DNA from: Bacteroidota bacterium
GTDB taxonomy: Bacteria; Bacteroidota; Bacteroidia; Bacteroidales; Prolixibacteraceae
NCBI GenBank assembly: GCA_030695265.1
Contig: JAUYTA010000085.1
Location: 1-6,476, forward strand
Length of the DNA: 6,476 nucleotides
Direction of reading: 5' to 3'
This document shows positions 1 through 6,476 of the stretch, one piece after another (position 1 is the first letter of the stretch; every line of letters starts with the position of its first letter). The notes below the pieces were generated by a model. The model was not told where the DNA came from. It made no database searches and was given only the letters and a program-made list of their open reading frames with translations. Made by a program: the position numbers and the translations under genes.

Positions 1-1556
1 TATTATTCATGCTTTTAACAATGGTGTTTCTTGAGCCATGGGCTGCGAAAAAAATTCAGGCTGCATTTAATAAAAGCTCAGATAAATACCATCTGGAAAT
101 TGGGAAAGTTAATATCTCAATCCTTCAATCAGGAATTGAGCTCAAAAATATTACCCTGAGTCCGAAATCTCAAAATGACAGCCTGACTGATTTAAAAGGT
201 GAAATTGCATCTGTAAAATTCAAGGGCGTCAAGCTGTTTAAAGCGCTGTTCAAAAAAGACATCGATGTCAGGGAAGTCAACATTTCCAACAGCCGTTTTG
301 CAGGGGAATTGCCAATTCAGGAGAAACCCGGGCCTGCGAAAATTTCGCCGTTAAACATCAGGATGGATAGCCTGGTTTTTGACCGGTTGGTTGTGGATAT
401 AAAAGACAGGTTGACTTCCAAGGCATTTTCGCTGAATGATGCAGTTTTGAAAGTGTACGATTTACAGGTTGCTAAACTTGACACCATATCCACTGATATA
501 CTTAAGCAATTTGATTTTAATGCGCAGCAACAAAGAACTGTTTCGGCTGACAGTATGTACACCATTACAAGCTCCGGAATAAACTATTCGGCAACTTCAA
601 ACAGACTGGTTATTGACAGTTTCTCTGTTCATCCTAATTACACAAATTATGAATTTACCGCCCGGCATGAATTTGAAATTGATCGTATTGAAGCCGGACT
701 CAGCCAGATATCGTTTTACGATTTTTCTGCTGAGGATTATGTAAAATCAGGAAACCTGATAAGCTCCTACATCGAAATCGGTGAAGTGGATGCGAATATT
801 TTTCGTGATAAACGCAAAGAATTCAATCACGTAAACAAACCTGCATTTCAGGATATGATTTACAACTATCCGGGTATGCTCAGTATTGATTCGATCGGCA
901 TTTCAGGTGGAAACGTAACTTATACAGAACATGCTGAGAAAGCAAACGAGCCGGGAATAATCAGCTTTTACAGACTGAAGGTGCTGATTTTCAATATTAC
1001 CAACGACACTATTTACAAAACTGAAGAAGCTTTTGTAGGCTTTAAAGCTGAAGCTTATTTAATGGGGAAAGCTAAAATGAATGTGCTGCTGAAAGGAAGA
1101 TTATTCGACAACCAGAACACATTTGCAGTGAATGGAACACTTTCGGGGATGGAAGTAATGGAACTGAACCCAATGCTGGAGAAAAATGCTTTTATATATG
1201 CGACAGCAGGAAAGATTGATGCAATGAATTTTAGCTTTACTGCGAACAATACCAAAGCTGCAGGCCAGATGAACCTGCGATACAATGGATTAAATATTGC
1301 CGTTAAGAATAAACGTACGGATGATACCACCGCGGTAAAAGAGCGCGTGATTTCAGTAATTGCCAATATGAAAATAATGAATTCGAACCCAATGCCGGGC
1401 GAAGAAGTGAGGGTTGGAATTATTGATTTTGAAAGAAATCCCGAAAAATTTGTCTTTAATTATTGTGCCAAATCAATTTTATCGGGAATTAAAAGTAGTG
1501 TTACGAAAAGCCCGGAAACAAGAAAAGAGAGCAGGCGGCAAAAAAGGGACAAATAA
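1..1556 (+). CDS. AsmA/DUF748-like envelope protein, 5' end cut off by window
   Basis: The frame is open from the left edge, and codons for Leu-Phe precede the first ATG at base 9. The first visible residues (LFMLLTMVFLEPWAA) look like the end of an N-terminal membrane anchor, so the true start probably lies outside the window and Met at base 9 is internal. After the anchor comes an AsmA-type opening (roughly residues 27-53 counted from that Met): a short beta segment with VNIS, then GIELKNITLSP, then repeated 'DSLVFDRLVVDI'-like strands typical of long beta-rich proteins that face the periplasm. About 515 residues are visible, ending in a strongly basic tail (ESRRQKRDK) before TAA at 1554-1556. 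Proteins of this broad class are linked to outer-membrane assembly and lipid transport, but I recognise no specific subfamily, so the function is open. The stop is 13 bases from the stop of the convergent restriction gene. The assignment rests on general pattern, not on catalytic residues. Confidence 0.7.
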   Translation, partial: LFMLLTMVFLEPWAAKKIQAAFNKSSDKYHLEIGKVNISILQSGIELKNITLSPKSQNDSLTDLKGEIASVKFKGVKLFKALFKKDIDVREVNISNSRFAGELPIQEKPGPAKISPLNIRMDSLVFDRLVVDIKDRLTSKAFSLNDAVLKVYDLQVAKLDTISTDILKQFDFNAQQQRTVSADSMYTITSSGINYSATSNRLVIDSFSVHPNYTNYEFTARHEFEIDRIEAGLSQISFYDFSAEDYVKSGNLISSYIEIGEVDANIFRDKRKEFNHVNKPAFQDMIYNYPGMLSIDSIGISGGNVTYTEHAEKANEPGIISFYRLKVLIFNITNDTIYKTEEAFVGFKAEAYLMGKAKMNVLLKGRLFDNQNTFAVNGTLSGMEVMELNPMLEKNAFIYATAGKIDAMNFSFTANNTKAAGQMNLRYNGLNIAVKNKRTDDTTAVKERVISVIANMKIMNSNPMPGEEVRVGIIDFERNPEKFVFNYCAKSILSGIKSSVTKSPETRKESRRQKRDK

Positions 1557-1569
1557 GCTATTTCGTATT

Positions 1570-4500
1570 TTATTTTCTGTCGTCATGTTTCGTAATTTTA
1601 AATACTTTCTTTTTGCTTGTCGCGAAAAGGTCTGCCGTGTATTTTCCGTAAAGTTCAAACAAGAAAACCATTCGGTTTGCTTCGCTGGTAAAAGGTTGCG
1701 AACGGTAAGCCAAGTCAACTGCTTTGTCTAATTCGTTATGTGCTTTTACTAATGAAGGTGGCATTCCATCTGGTTCATATAAGTCAGCCATTTTGCTATT
1801 TGAGAATTCAGCTCTGAGATTCAAAATTGTTTGAGCCCTTTCTTCTATGTTTATTTTTTGTTTATCTGTTGGATTTTCAGGCCAGGGAAAGTTGTTGTAA
1901 ACAATTCCATTTGAATATCTGAAATCACTCTTTAATCGTCCGCAAACATTTTTAACCCATGCCATGTGCATTAATGATGTTAAGATACCAAAGTGAAAAA
2001 GTTTTGCATTTGGTATAATTAAACATAGATTACTGGCTATTACATTTGGGGGCATAAATCCAATAGGAATATATTTTCGTCTTTCAGAAGATACACTTGG
2101 AATTATAATGTACTCTGATTCTACATGCGATTTAAATGCAAATTGCGTTGGATTACCGGCTAATTTCTGAGTATCTTTTCTATCGCTTTCAAGCCTGAAT
2201 TTGCGAACATTCCCAATTCTTGACATCAAGAATTTTGACGATTTCAATTCTGTAGGATCAAAAGTTTCAAACCATAAACAGAATCTAACTCTTCCATTTA
2301 TAAACTCTTCGCTTCCGTAATATCGTCTGATATACTTTTCAATAAATGGTTCGTTTTTTACAGCCTCATTTCTTTCTTGTTCATCTAAAATTAACCAACC
2401 ACCATCAATAGGCTGATTGCCAAATTTTATTTTTGGAACATCACATATTGAATTTGACCTTTTGCTTATAAATATATCTTTTGCATCAACCAAATATGGA
2501 TTGATGTTTTTAACTTTCAATTCGTGGGCTTCGCCTTTGATGTCTTCATATTCAAAAATGCTTTTGTTATTTGTATCATAGTTGGCGAAACCAATTATCA
2601 CACAATAAACTGCTGCATTTCCTTTGGCTTCGTTGCTCCATTTAAAAGTGCGGTGGGCAAAATGTATTTTTATGCCGTACATATTTATAAGCACATTCCA
2701 CAATATGCCCACTTGTTCGCCCTGCGTTATGGAATTGGTCGAAACAAACGCACATTTCGTTTGCTTATTTTGAATAAGTTTGGCTGCCTTGACATACCAA
2801 GCGGTTACATAGTCTAGCACACCTGTACCTGTCATGTTTTCAAATTCGTTGGCTACTTCATCACGCTGAAATTGGGTCATTATCTTAGAGCCAATGAAAG
2901 GCGGATTTCCAAGAATATAATCATAGTGTATTCTTTCTATCTGTTGACTGCTTGGAAATTCTTGGTTTTCATTAATTCTAGTAACCGATTTTGTAATAAC
3001 ATTTAATGTTCCATAACTTTCGATAGGATCGTTTACTTTTTTGTAGTTTAATTCATCGACATAAACATAAGCTGTATTTTTGTGTTTTAAAGTACCCCAA
3101 TCTATTTGTAAAGCATTTCCATGAACAATTTTAGCCGCCTTTTTCAAAGGTAAACGGGCAAAATATTGTCCAAATTCGTTGCTTATTTGCATATTCATTT
3201 GGTGGTCGATCAACCACATGGCAACTTCGGCAATTCGTGCAGGAAATTCTTCATATTCAATGCCGTACATCATATCAACATCGAGCCAAATAATTGAACC
3301 AACATCTAAAAACCGTTGGCCGGTTTTATTCAATGCCCTTAAAATCTCCAATTCCAGGAAACGCAATTCGCGGTATGTAATCACCAGAAAGTTTCCGCAA
3401 CCACATGCAGGGTCAAGGAATTTGAGGGCGCTTAATTTTTTATGAAATTCGGGAAGTTTGTTCTTATTATCTTTCAAACCTTCAAATTCTTTCCAAAGGT
3501 CGTCGAGAAAAAGCGGTTTAATCAGTTTCAGGATGTTGGTTTCGCTGGTGTAATGCGCCCCCAGGTTTCTGCGTTCTTTTGGGTTCATAACACTTTGAAA
3601 CATAGAACCAAAAATGGCGGGCGATATTTTGCTCCAGTCGATGTAACAACAGTCTAACAAGGCTTGTCGCATCTTGGAGTCGAAACTTGCAGTAGGCAGA
3701 TTTTCTTCAAAGAGCTTACCGTTGATATAAGGAAAATCGGACAATTGTTCATCCAGATTTTTAAAACGGGTTTCTTTTGAAGTGTTTAATACTTGAAAGA
3801 GTTCCTGAAGTTTAGATGCCAGGTCGCTTCCGTCTTCGTTGGTTCGCTGTTCAATATAGTCCTGAAATTGTTGTTTGTTAAAAATGGTTGTGTCTTCGGA
3901 AAACAATAAAAACAGAATTCGAACCAAATAAACTTCCAATGAATGACCGGTGTATCCAATTTCTTTCAGCCGGTCGTGAAGTTTACCCATTAACTCTGCT
4001 GCCTTAATGTTTGCGGGGTCTTGTTCTTTGTAAATTTTTTTTTGATACCCTAAAATGTATCCGAAATGCTGCACATTGTTAACCAATTCACTTAGCTTGA
4101 ACTGTATTGGTTCCGCTCCTTCTGATGAGTTAGGGGAGGCTTCCATATCGTAAAGCCGAAAGTTCTCAAAGTCTGAAATAAGAATGTATTTCGGTAATTC
4201 GTGAGGTTTCAGTCCGTATGTGTAGTCAATGGCTTGCTGGTAGGCTTTGTCAAGGTTTTTGCCCCGACTTTTCATCTCAATTAAAATTGTTCCTTTCCAA
4301 AGCAGGTCAATGTAGCCGTCTTTGTCATCTAATTTTTTTACCCGATGCTCAAAAGTCGCAAATCGTTTACGGCTAATACCAAACACGTTGAAGAACTCTA
4401 CCAAAAATGGTTTTGCCTCTGCTTCTTCATTTGAAGTGCCAGCCCACTCTTTCGAGAAATTTAATGCGCGGTCTTTTATTTCGTTCCAACTTAGTGCCAT
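1570..4500 (-). CDS. MmeI-type (Type IIL) restriction-modification enzyme, single chain
   Basis: A 976-residue protein that should both cut unmodified DNA and methylate adenine at its target, using one recognition domain for both. Residues from the ATG at 4500: nuclease site D65-X9-E75-M-K77 within DGYIDLLWKGTILIEMK, the same spacing I recall for MmeI; a helical spacer about 150-300; LGAHYTS at 313-319; SAM-binding motif I DPACGCGNF at 363-371; YGIEYEEFP near 413; GNALQIDW at 461-468; catalytic motif IV NPPF at 532-535 (N6-adenine type); a target recognition domain about 690-860 with SSERRKYIPIGF; then NNFPWP and a C-terminal block with MPPSLVKAHNELDKAVD. The order matches the MmeI N, spacer, methylase, TRD and C domains, and the length is near the roughly 920 of MmeI. 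The frame extends 25 codons upstream to 4575, but that extension (SCCNKCKKNY...) is unlike the family and its ATG overlaps the -7 box, so M at 4500 is preferred. No frameshift or missing catalytic residue is seen. The target is unknown. Confidence 0.95.
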   Translation of the reverse strand: MALSWNEIKDRALNFSKEWAGTSNEEAEAKPFLVEFFNVFGISRKRFATFEHRVKKLDDKDGYIDLLWKGTILIEMKSRGKNLDKAYQQAIDYTYGLKPHELPKYILISDFENFRLYDMEASPNSSEGAEPIQFKLSELVNNVQHFGYILGYQKKIYKEQDPANIKAAELMGKLHDRLKEIGYTGHSLEVYLVRILFLLFSEDTTIFNKQQFQDYIEQRTNEDGSDLASKLQELFQVLNTSKETRFKNLDEQLSDFPYINGKLFEENLPTASFDSKMRQALLDCCYIDWSKISPAIFGSMFQSVMNPKERRNLGAHYTSETNILKLIKPLFLDDLWKEFEGLKDNKNKLPEFHKKLSALKFLDPACGCGNFLVITYRELRFLELEILRALNKTGQRFLDVGSIIWLDVDMMYGIEYEEFPARIAEVAMWLIDHQMNMQISNEFGQYFARLPLKKAAKIVHGNALQIDWGTLKHKNTAYVYVDELNYKKVNDPIESYGTLNVITKSVTRINENQEFPSSQQIERIHYDYILGNPPFIGSKIMTQFQRDEVANEFENMTGTGVLDYVTAWYVKAAKLIQNKQTKCAFVSTNSITQGEQVGILWNVLINMYGIKIHFAHRTFKWSNEAKGNAAVYCVIIGFANYDTNNKSIFEYEDIKGEAHELKVKNINPYLVDAKDIFISKRSNSICDVPKIKFGNQPIDGGWLILDEQERNEAVKNEPFIEKYIRRYYGSEEFINGRVRFCLWFETFDPTELKSSKFLMSRIGNVRKFRLESDRKDTQKLAGNPTQFAFKSHVESEYIIIPSVSSERRKYIPIGFMPPNVIASNLCLIIPNAKLFHFGILTSLMHMAWVKNVCGRLKSDFRYSNGIVYNNFPWPENPTDKQKINIEERAQTILNLRAEFSNSKMADLYEPDGMPPSLVKAHNELDKAVDLAYRSQPFTSEANRMVFLFELYGKYTADLFATSKKKVFKITKHDDRK

Positions 4501-4531
4501 ATATTCTGCAATCTGTATGTTAAACGTTGCT

Positions 4532-4561
4532 GTGTAGTTTTTTTTACACTTGTTGCAACAA
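4532..4561. promoter_or_regulatory. two adjacent dyads in the restriction gene leader
   Basis: The perfect 12-base palindrome TTGTTGCAACAA lies at 4550-4561. Beside it, GTGTA (4532-4536) and TACAC (4545-4549) form a second dyad around a T-tract. Both lie between the candidate -7 box and the ATG of the restriction gene, where a repressor or an RNA structure could tune expression. No controller (C) protein gene is visible in the window. The symmetry is seen in the sequence; a regulatory role is inferred. Confidence 0.35.
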
Positions 4562-4572
4562 CTAATTAACAG

Positions 4573-4580
4573 CAAAGATA
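4573..4580 (-). promoter_or_regulatory. candidate -7 box for the restriction gene
   Basis: The minus strand reads TATCTTTG, an exact match to the Bacteroidota sigma-ABfr -7 consensus TAnnTTTG. Transcription would start near 4567 and give a leader of about 65 bases to the ATG at 4500. No good TTTG -33 box lies at the usual distance; the region instead carries CTTAA repeats. The site overlaps the ATG at 4575, which argues against that upstream start codon. Confidence 0.45.
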
Positions 4581-4718
4581 TATTTCTTTAAGTTGTTAAG
4601 TTTTATTAAGCATATTTATCTTGAGCTTTATTCCCACTTTTTTTCAAGGATTAAAGCTGAAATTTATTGAACTAAGTATTCCAATAATAGGCAGAGATAT
4701 TGATAATTAATATTCACA
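4581..4718. other. AT-rich intergenic stretch upstream of the restriction gene
   Basis: No gene was found here on either strand. The only pattern is TTAAG three times, at 4588-4592, 4596-4600 and 4606-4610, just upstream of the candidate -7 box in the place where a -33 element or activator site would lie. The rest is AT-rich sequence without a clear hairpin. Confidence 0.5.
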
Positions 4719-4819
4719 ACTCACCCCCTGCCTGCGGCTGGCAGGGAAGTCCGCAAGCAACCTTCCCCCTCTCTTTTTTAAAGAGAGGGGGAGAGCATCG
4801 CAGATGCGACGGGGTGAGT
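4719..4819. repeat. 101-base multi-hairpin palindromic repeat (REP/MITE-like)
   Basis: The ends ACTCACCCC (4719-4727) and GGGGTGAGT (4811-4819) are perfect 9-base inverted repeats. Inside are further stems: CCCTGCC/GGCAGGG (4726-4732 with 4740-4746), GGGAAG/CTTCCC (4744-4749 with 4762-4767), a perfect 12-base stem CCCCCTCTCTTT/AAAGAGAGGGGG (4765-4776 with 4780-4791, loop TTT), and GCATC/GATGC (4795-4799 with 4803-4807). These stems partly overlap, so they cannot all form at once. The element is much richer in GC than its AT-rich surroundings and has no coding frame. The design resembles dispersed non-coding palindromic repeats found between genes in Bacteroidota. It lies 11 bases after the small membrane gene, so it may also stop or protect that transcript, though no T-run follows the main stem. 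Confidence 0.75.
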
Positions 4820-4830
4820 AAACAATTATT

Positions 4831-4950
4831 CTAACTACATTGTCCAAGTATAAGCCAGATAATTACAAACACTACAATGGTACCGAAACAGCCTCCGCCT
4901 AATTTATAGGCTCCGTAACCTGATAATAATCCTCTGAATAAATTGTTCAT
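4831..4950 (-). CDS. 39-residue glycine-rich single-pass membrane protein
   Basis: ATG at 4950 and TAG at 4831-4833 enclose a 39-residue protein. It begins MNNLFRGLLSGYGAYK, has a LGGGCFG turn at residues 17-23, and then one strongly hydrophobic helix at about 24-35 (TIVVFVIIWLIL) ending GQCS. The sharp split into a short basic amphipathic head, a Gly-Gly-Gly-Cys turn and one membrane helix is unlikely in random DNA, and the pattern resembles short hypothetical membrane proteins I recall from Bacteroidota. The start lies 14 bases after the M48 stop on the same strand with no terminator between, so it is probably translated from the same mRNA. No Shine-Dalgarno sequence is seen, as for its neighbours. 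Function unknown; an accessory or anchoring role for the peptidase is only a guess from position. Confidence 0.7.
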   Translation of the reverse strand: MNNLFRGLLSGYGAYKLGGGCFGTIVVFVIIWLILGQCS

Positions 4951-4964
4951 TTTGATTGTTTTTA

Positions 4965-5765
4965 TTATTTGCGTCCGGTATAATATTTTAAGGCTTCAGG
5001 CATAAATTGATTTAGCTTTCTCATCCTTGTATCATCAGACGGGTGAGAACTTAAAAATTCGGGTTGTTTTGCTCCGCCGGCTGAAGACATTCGTTGCCAG
5101 AATGGAATGGCTTCACGGGGATCGTATCCGGCCATGGCAGCGAATATCAACCCAAACCGGTCGGCTTCTGTTTCCTGCTGACGCGACCATGGCAGCATGG
5201 CTCCAAGCTGGCTTCCGATGCCGTACGAAGTCATAAACAGATCTCTTGTCTGCTGTGGCTTTTGTGACAAAGCGACTTCCAAAGCGGTTCCACCCAATTG
5301 CTGAACCATTGCCCTGCTCATTCTTTCGCTGCCATGCTTGGCAACGGCGTGCGCAATTTCGTGCCCCATAACAATTGCAAGCGCTGTTTCGTTTTGGGTT
5401 ACAGGCAACAGACCTGTGTAAACAACTACTTTTCCACCCGGCATACACCATGCATTAATGTCTTTACTGTCAACGGTATTGAATTCCCATTTATATCCCT
5501 CAAGCACCGATCCTTGTCCCTTGCCGTTATAATACTTTGTGACTGCGTTCGCAATACGCGCACCAACCCGGTCAACCATTGCAGCGCTGCTGTTATTGTT
5601 GCTTAAAGTTTTATTTTCCGACAAAAATGTATTGTATTGGCTGATGGCCATCAACTGTAATTCAGATTCCTGTATCAGGCTCAGTTGGTTGCGTCCTGTT
5701 ACCAGATTCATTGCGCAACCTCCTAAAAGGCTGGCGATCAGCATTAGAAATAAAATGTTTTTCAT
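4965..5765 (-). CDS. M48 family zinc metallopeptidase, lipoprotein
   Basis: A 266-residue peptidase expected to degrade or check misfolded envelope proteins, like the LoiP/YcaL/BepA/Oma1 branch of family M48. Residues 1-16 form a lipoprotein signal with lipobox LGGC, so Cys17 would be lipidated after signal peptidase II cleavage. The zinc site HEIAH is at 135-139 (catalytic E136) in the context VMGHEIAHAVAKHGSERMS. The third zinc ligand is probably E198 in SRQQETEAD. INAWCMPGGKVVVYTGLL at 103-120 and SSHPSDDTRMRKL at 239-251 are further family hallmarks. The length is normal for a peptidase without a TPR extension. The start is well supported because the signal peptide begins directly at this Met. 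It sits 127 bases after the DUF3108 gene and 14 bases before the small membrane gene, all on one strand. It is a likely housekeeping gene with no visible damage. The exact substrate cannot be told from sequence. Confidence 0.95.
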   Translation of the reverse strand: MKNILFLMLIASLLGGCAMNLVTGRNQLSLIQESELQLMAISQYNTFLSENKTLSNNNSSAAMVDRVGARIANAVTKYYNGKGQGSVLEGYKWEFNTVDSKDINAWCMPGGKVVVYTGLLPVTQNETALAIVMGHEIAHAVAKHGSERMSRAMVQQLGGTALEVALSQKPQQTRDLFMTSYGIGSQLGAMLPWSRQQETEADRFGLIFAAMAGYDPREAIPFWQRMSSAGGAKQPEFLSSHPSDDTRMRKLNQFMPEALKYYTGRK

Positions 5766-5787
5766 TTGTTATATTTTTTAAGTTAAT

Positions 5788-5814
5788 TGTCAACTGACTG
5801 ACAGAACAAATTTA
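5788..5814 (-). promoter_or_regulatory. candidate M48 promoter -7 box with adjacent 16-base dyad
   Basis: The minus strand reads TAAATTTG at 5814-5807, an exact TAnnTTTG -7 match, which would place the transcript start near 5800 and give a leader of about 35 bases to the ATG at 5765. No TTTG -33 box sits at the usual distance. Directly downstream, TGTCA (5788-5792) and TGACA (5799-5803) form a dyad with a 6-base spacer over the expected start, a position suited to a repressor or an RNA stem. The motifs are seen; function is inferred. Confidence 0.4.
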
Positions 5815-5892
5815 AATATTGTTATCAAAGTATGTATTACACAACTTTAAAAATAAATTACAATATTCACACATTAAAAGTTTAAGGTATTG

Positions 5893-6476
5893 CTACTGAA
5901 TGTTTAATGGATTAACGATATTTTCATAATTTATCAGCTTCAGGTGTATCTTACCGACGATACGGATATCCATTTCAATCAAAACCGGAAGGTAGTTACC
6001 GTCGTCAGTAATCCAGATGCTGACATCGTTTGGCGTTTTAAACATTCGCCCGACTTCAACCACAGGAGAAATTCTGAGGCAACTGAACTTCCCGAATTTC
6101 GTTCTGATGGTCTCCTTTCCTTTGTACCGCATGTAAAATGGAAATATTTCGTCGGAAAAATAGATGTCCAGAAAAATAACTTCGTTTTCTTTCACTTTCG
6201 AAAAGTCGATCCTTCGCATGTAATAAAGTGATGTGGTCAGGTCGAGAATTTTCTCAGGAACGCTATGTACTCCGGAAAGCTTTGAATTTACGGTGTTGTT
6301 TTTGCGGTTGTAGGTAACCTCGTTGTATTTGGTGTAGCTGCCTTCTTTTATATTGCGTATTTGTTTGTACGAAAGGTTTGTTTCCTTGTCGAACCAACTT
6401 TCGTAAATATCTTTTACCCCGTAAATAACTTCGGCCATTCCGGTTGTCTGACCTGTTGCAACAGCATGAAAAACCT
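5893..6476 (-). CDS. DUF3108 domain protein, 5' end cut off by window
   Basis: The frame from TAG at 5893-5895 stays open to the right edge. The first ATG (6438) is internal: the upstream codons read VFHAVATGQTTG and run into MAEVIYGVKDIYESWFD, which matches the 'yh..a.g.t.g..fykv.d.yes.iD' pattern of DUF3108. About 193 residues are visible; family members I recall are about 250-270, so some 60-75 N-terminal residues, probably including a signal peptide, lie outside. The visible part is beta-rich: a segment about the bound partner (IRNIKEGSYTKYNEVTYN), IFLDIYFSDEIFPFYMRYKG, then FSCLRISPVVEVGRMF and ISIWITDD-like text (here VSIWITDDGNYLPVLIEM) near the C-terminus. DUF3108 proteins are exported and of unknown biochemical role. 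It lies upstream of the M48 gene on the same strand, though the 127-base gap with its own candidate promoter allows separate transcription. Confidence 0.85.
   Translation of the reverse strand, partial: VFHAVATGQTTGMAEVIYGVKDIYESWFDKETNLSYKQIRNIKEGSYTKYNEVTYNRKNNTVNSKLSGVHSVPEKILDLTTSLYYMRRIDFSKVKENEVIFLDIYFSDEIFPFYMRYKGKETIRTKFGKFSCLRISPVVEVGRMFKTPNDVSIWITDDGNYLPVLIEMDIRIVGKIHLKLINYENIVNPLNIQ

Noticed and set aside
1551..1563. Possible terminator hairpin AAATA-AGC-TATTT
   Set aside because: The stem is only five A/T pairs and is too weak to call a terminator.
1414..1731. 105-codon plus-strand frame across the convergent junction
   Set aside because: It is out of frame with the AsmA-like gene, antisense to the restriction gene 3' end, and has no domain pattern.
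1570..4500. BREX PglX or Type I HsdM methylase as identity of the large gene
   Set aside because: The N-terminal D-X9-E-X-K nuclease site, the TRD within the same chain and the MmeI C-terminal block fit Type IIL, and no BREX or HsdR/HsdS partner genes are present.
4501..4575. 25-codon N-terminal extension of the restriction gene from the ATG at 4575
   Set aside because: Its residues (SCCNKCKKNY...) do not fit the MmeI family start, the ATG overlaps the candidate -7 box, and MALSWNEIKDRA is a natural family N-terminus.
5113..5451. 112-codon minus-strand frame inside the M48 gene
   Set aside because: It lies fully within the M48 coding sequence on the same strand in another frame and has a Cys/Arg-rich, patternless translation.
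5843..5882. Possible terminator after the DUF3108 gene (AACTTT ... AAAGTT)
   Set aside because: The arms are six mostly A/T pairs with a loop of about 28 bases, and no T-run is placed correctly.
6453..6464. Second copy of the TGTTGCAACA palindrome core seen at 4551-4560
   Set aside because: It lies inside the DUF3108 coding sequence and encodes conserved-looking VATG residues, so coding constraint and chance explain it.

Overview
The window reads as chromosomal DNA of a Bacteroidota species. The supporting signs are AT-rich intergenic DNA, start codons without clear Shine-Dalgarno sequences, exact TAnnTTTG (-7 type) boxes upstream of two genes, and protein types common in that phylum: a DUF3108 protein, an M48 lipoprotein peptidase and an AsmA-like envelope protein. 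No RNA gene, CRISPR array, insertion sequence or integrase was seen.

Layout from left to right. Bases 1-1556 (+) hold the 3' part of an AsmA/DUF748-like envelope protein, cut off at its 5' end by the window edge. Thirteen bases after its stop comes the stop of a large convergent gene, 4500-1570 (-). This encodes a single-chain MmeI-type (Type IIL) restriction-modification enzyme with an N-terminal PD-(D/E)XK nuclease site, a gamma-type adenine methyltransferase, a target recognition domain and the MmeI C-terminal domain. It is probably the only defence gene here, because such enzymes cut, modify and choose the target in one polypeptide. The coding-free stretch 4501-4830 carries a -7 box and two small dyads for the restriction gene, three spaced TTAAG repeats, and a 101-base multi-hairpin palindromic repeat bounded by 9-base inverted ends.

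Bases 4831-6476 hold a minus-strand series: a 5'-truncated DUF3108 protein (6476-5893), a 127-base gap with a candidate promoter and a 16-base dyad, an M48 zinc metallopeptidase lipoprotein (5765-4965), and 14 bases later a 39-residue glycine-rich single-pass membrane protein (4950-4831). The M48 gene and the small gene look co-transcribed, so the small protein may act with the peptidase at the envelope.

The most useful points are the Type IIL enzyme (its target is not known, but one base-reading position can be guessed), its compositional split between the nuclease half and the DNA-recognition half, the unlisted small membrane gene after M48, and the structured repeat at the border between restriction gene and housekeeping genes. 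I see no wholly new multi-gene system.
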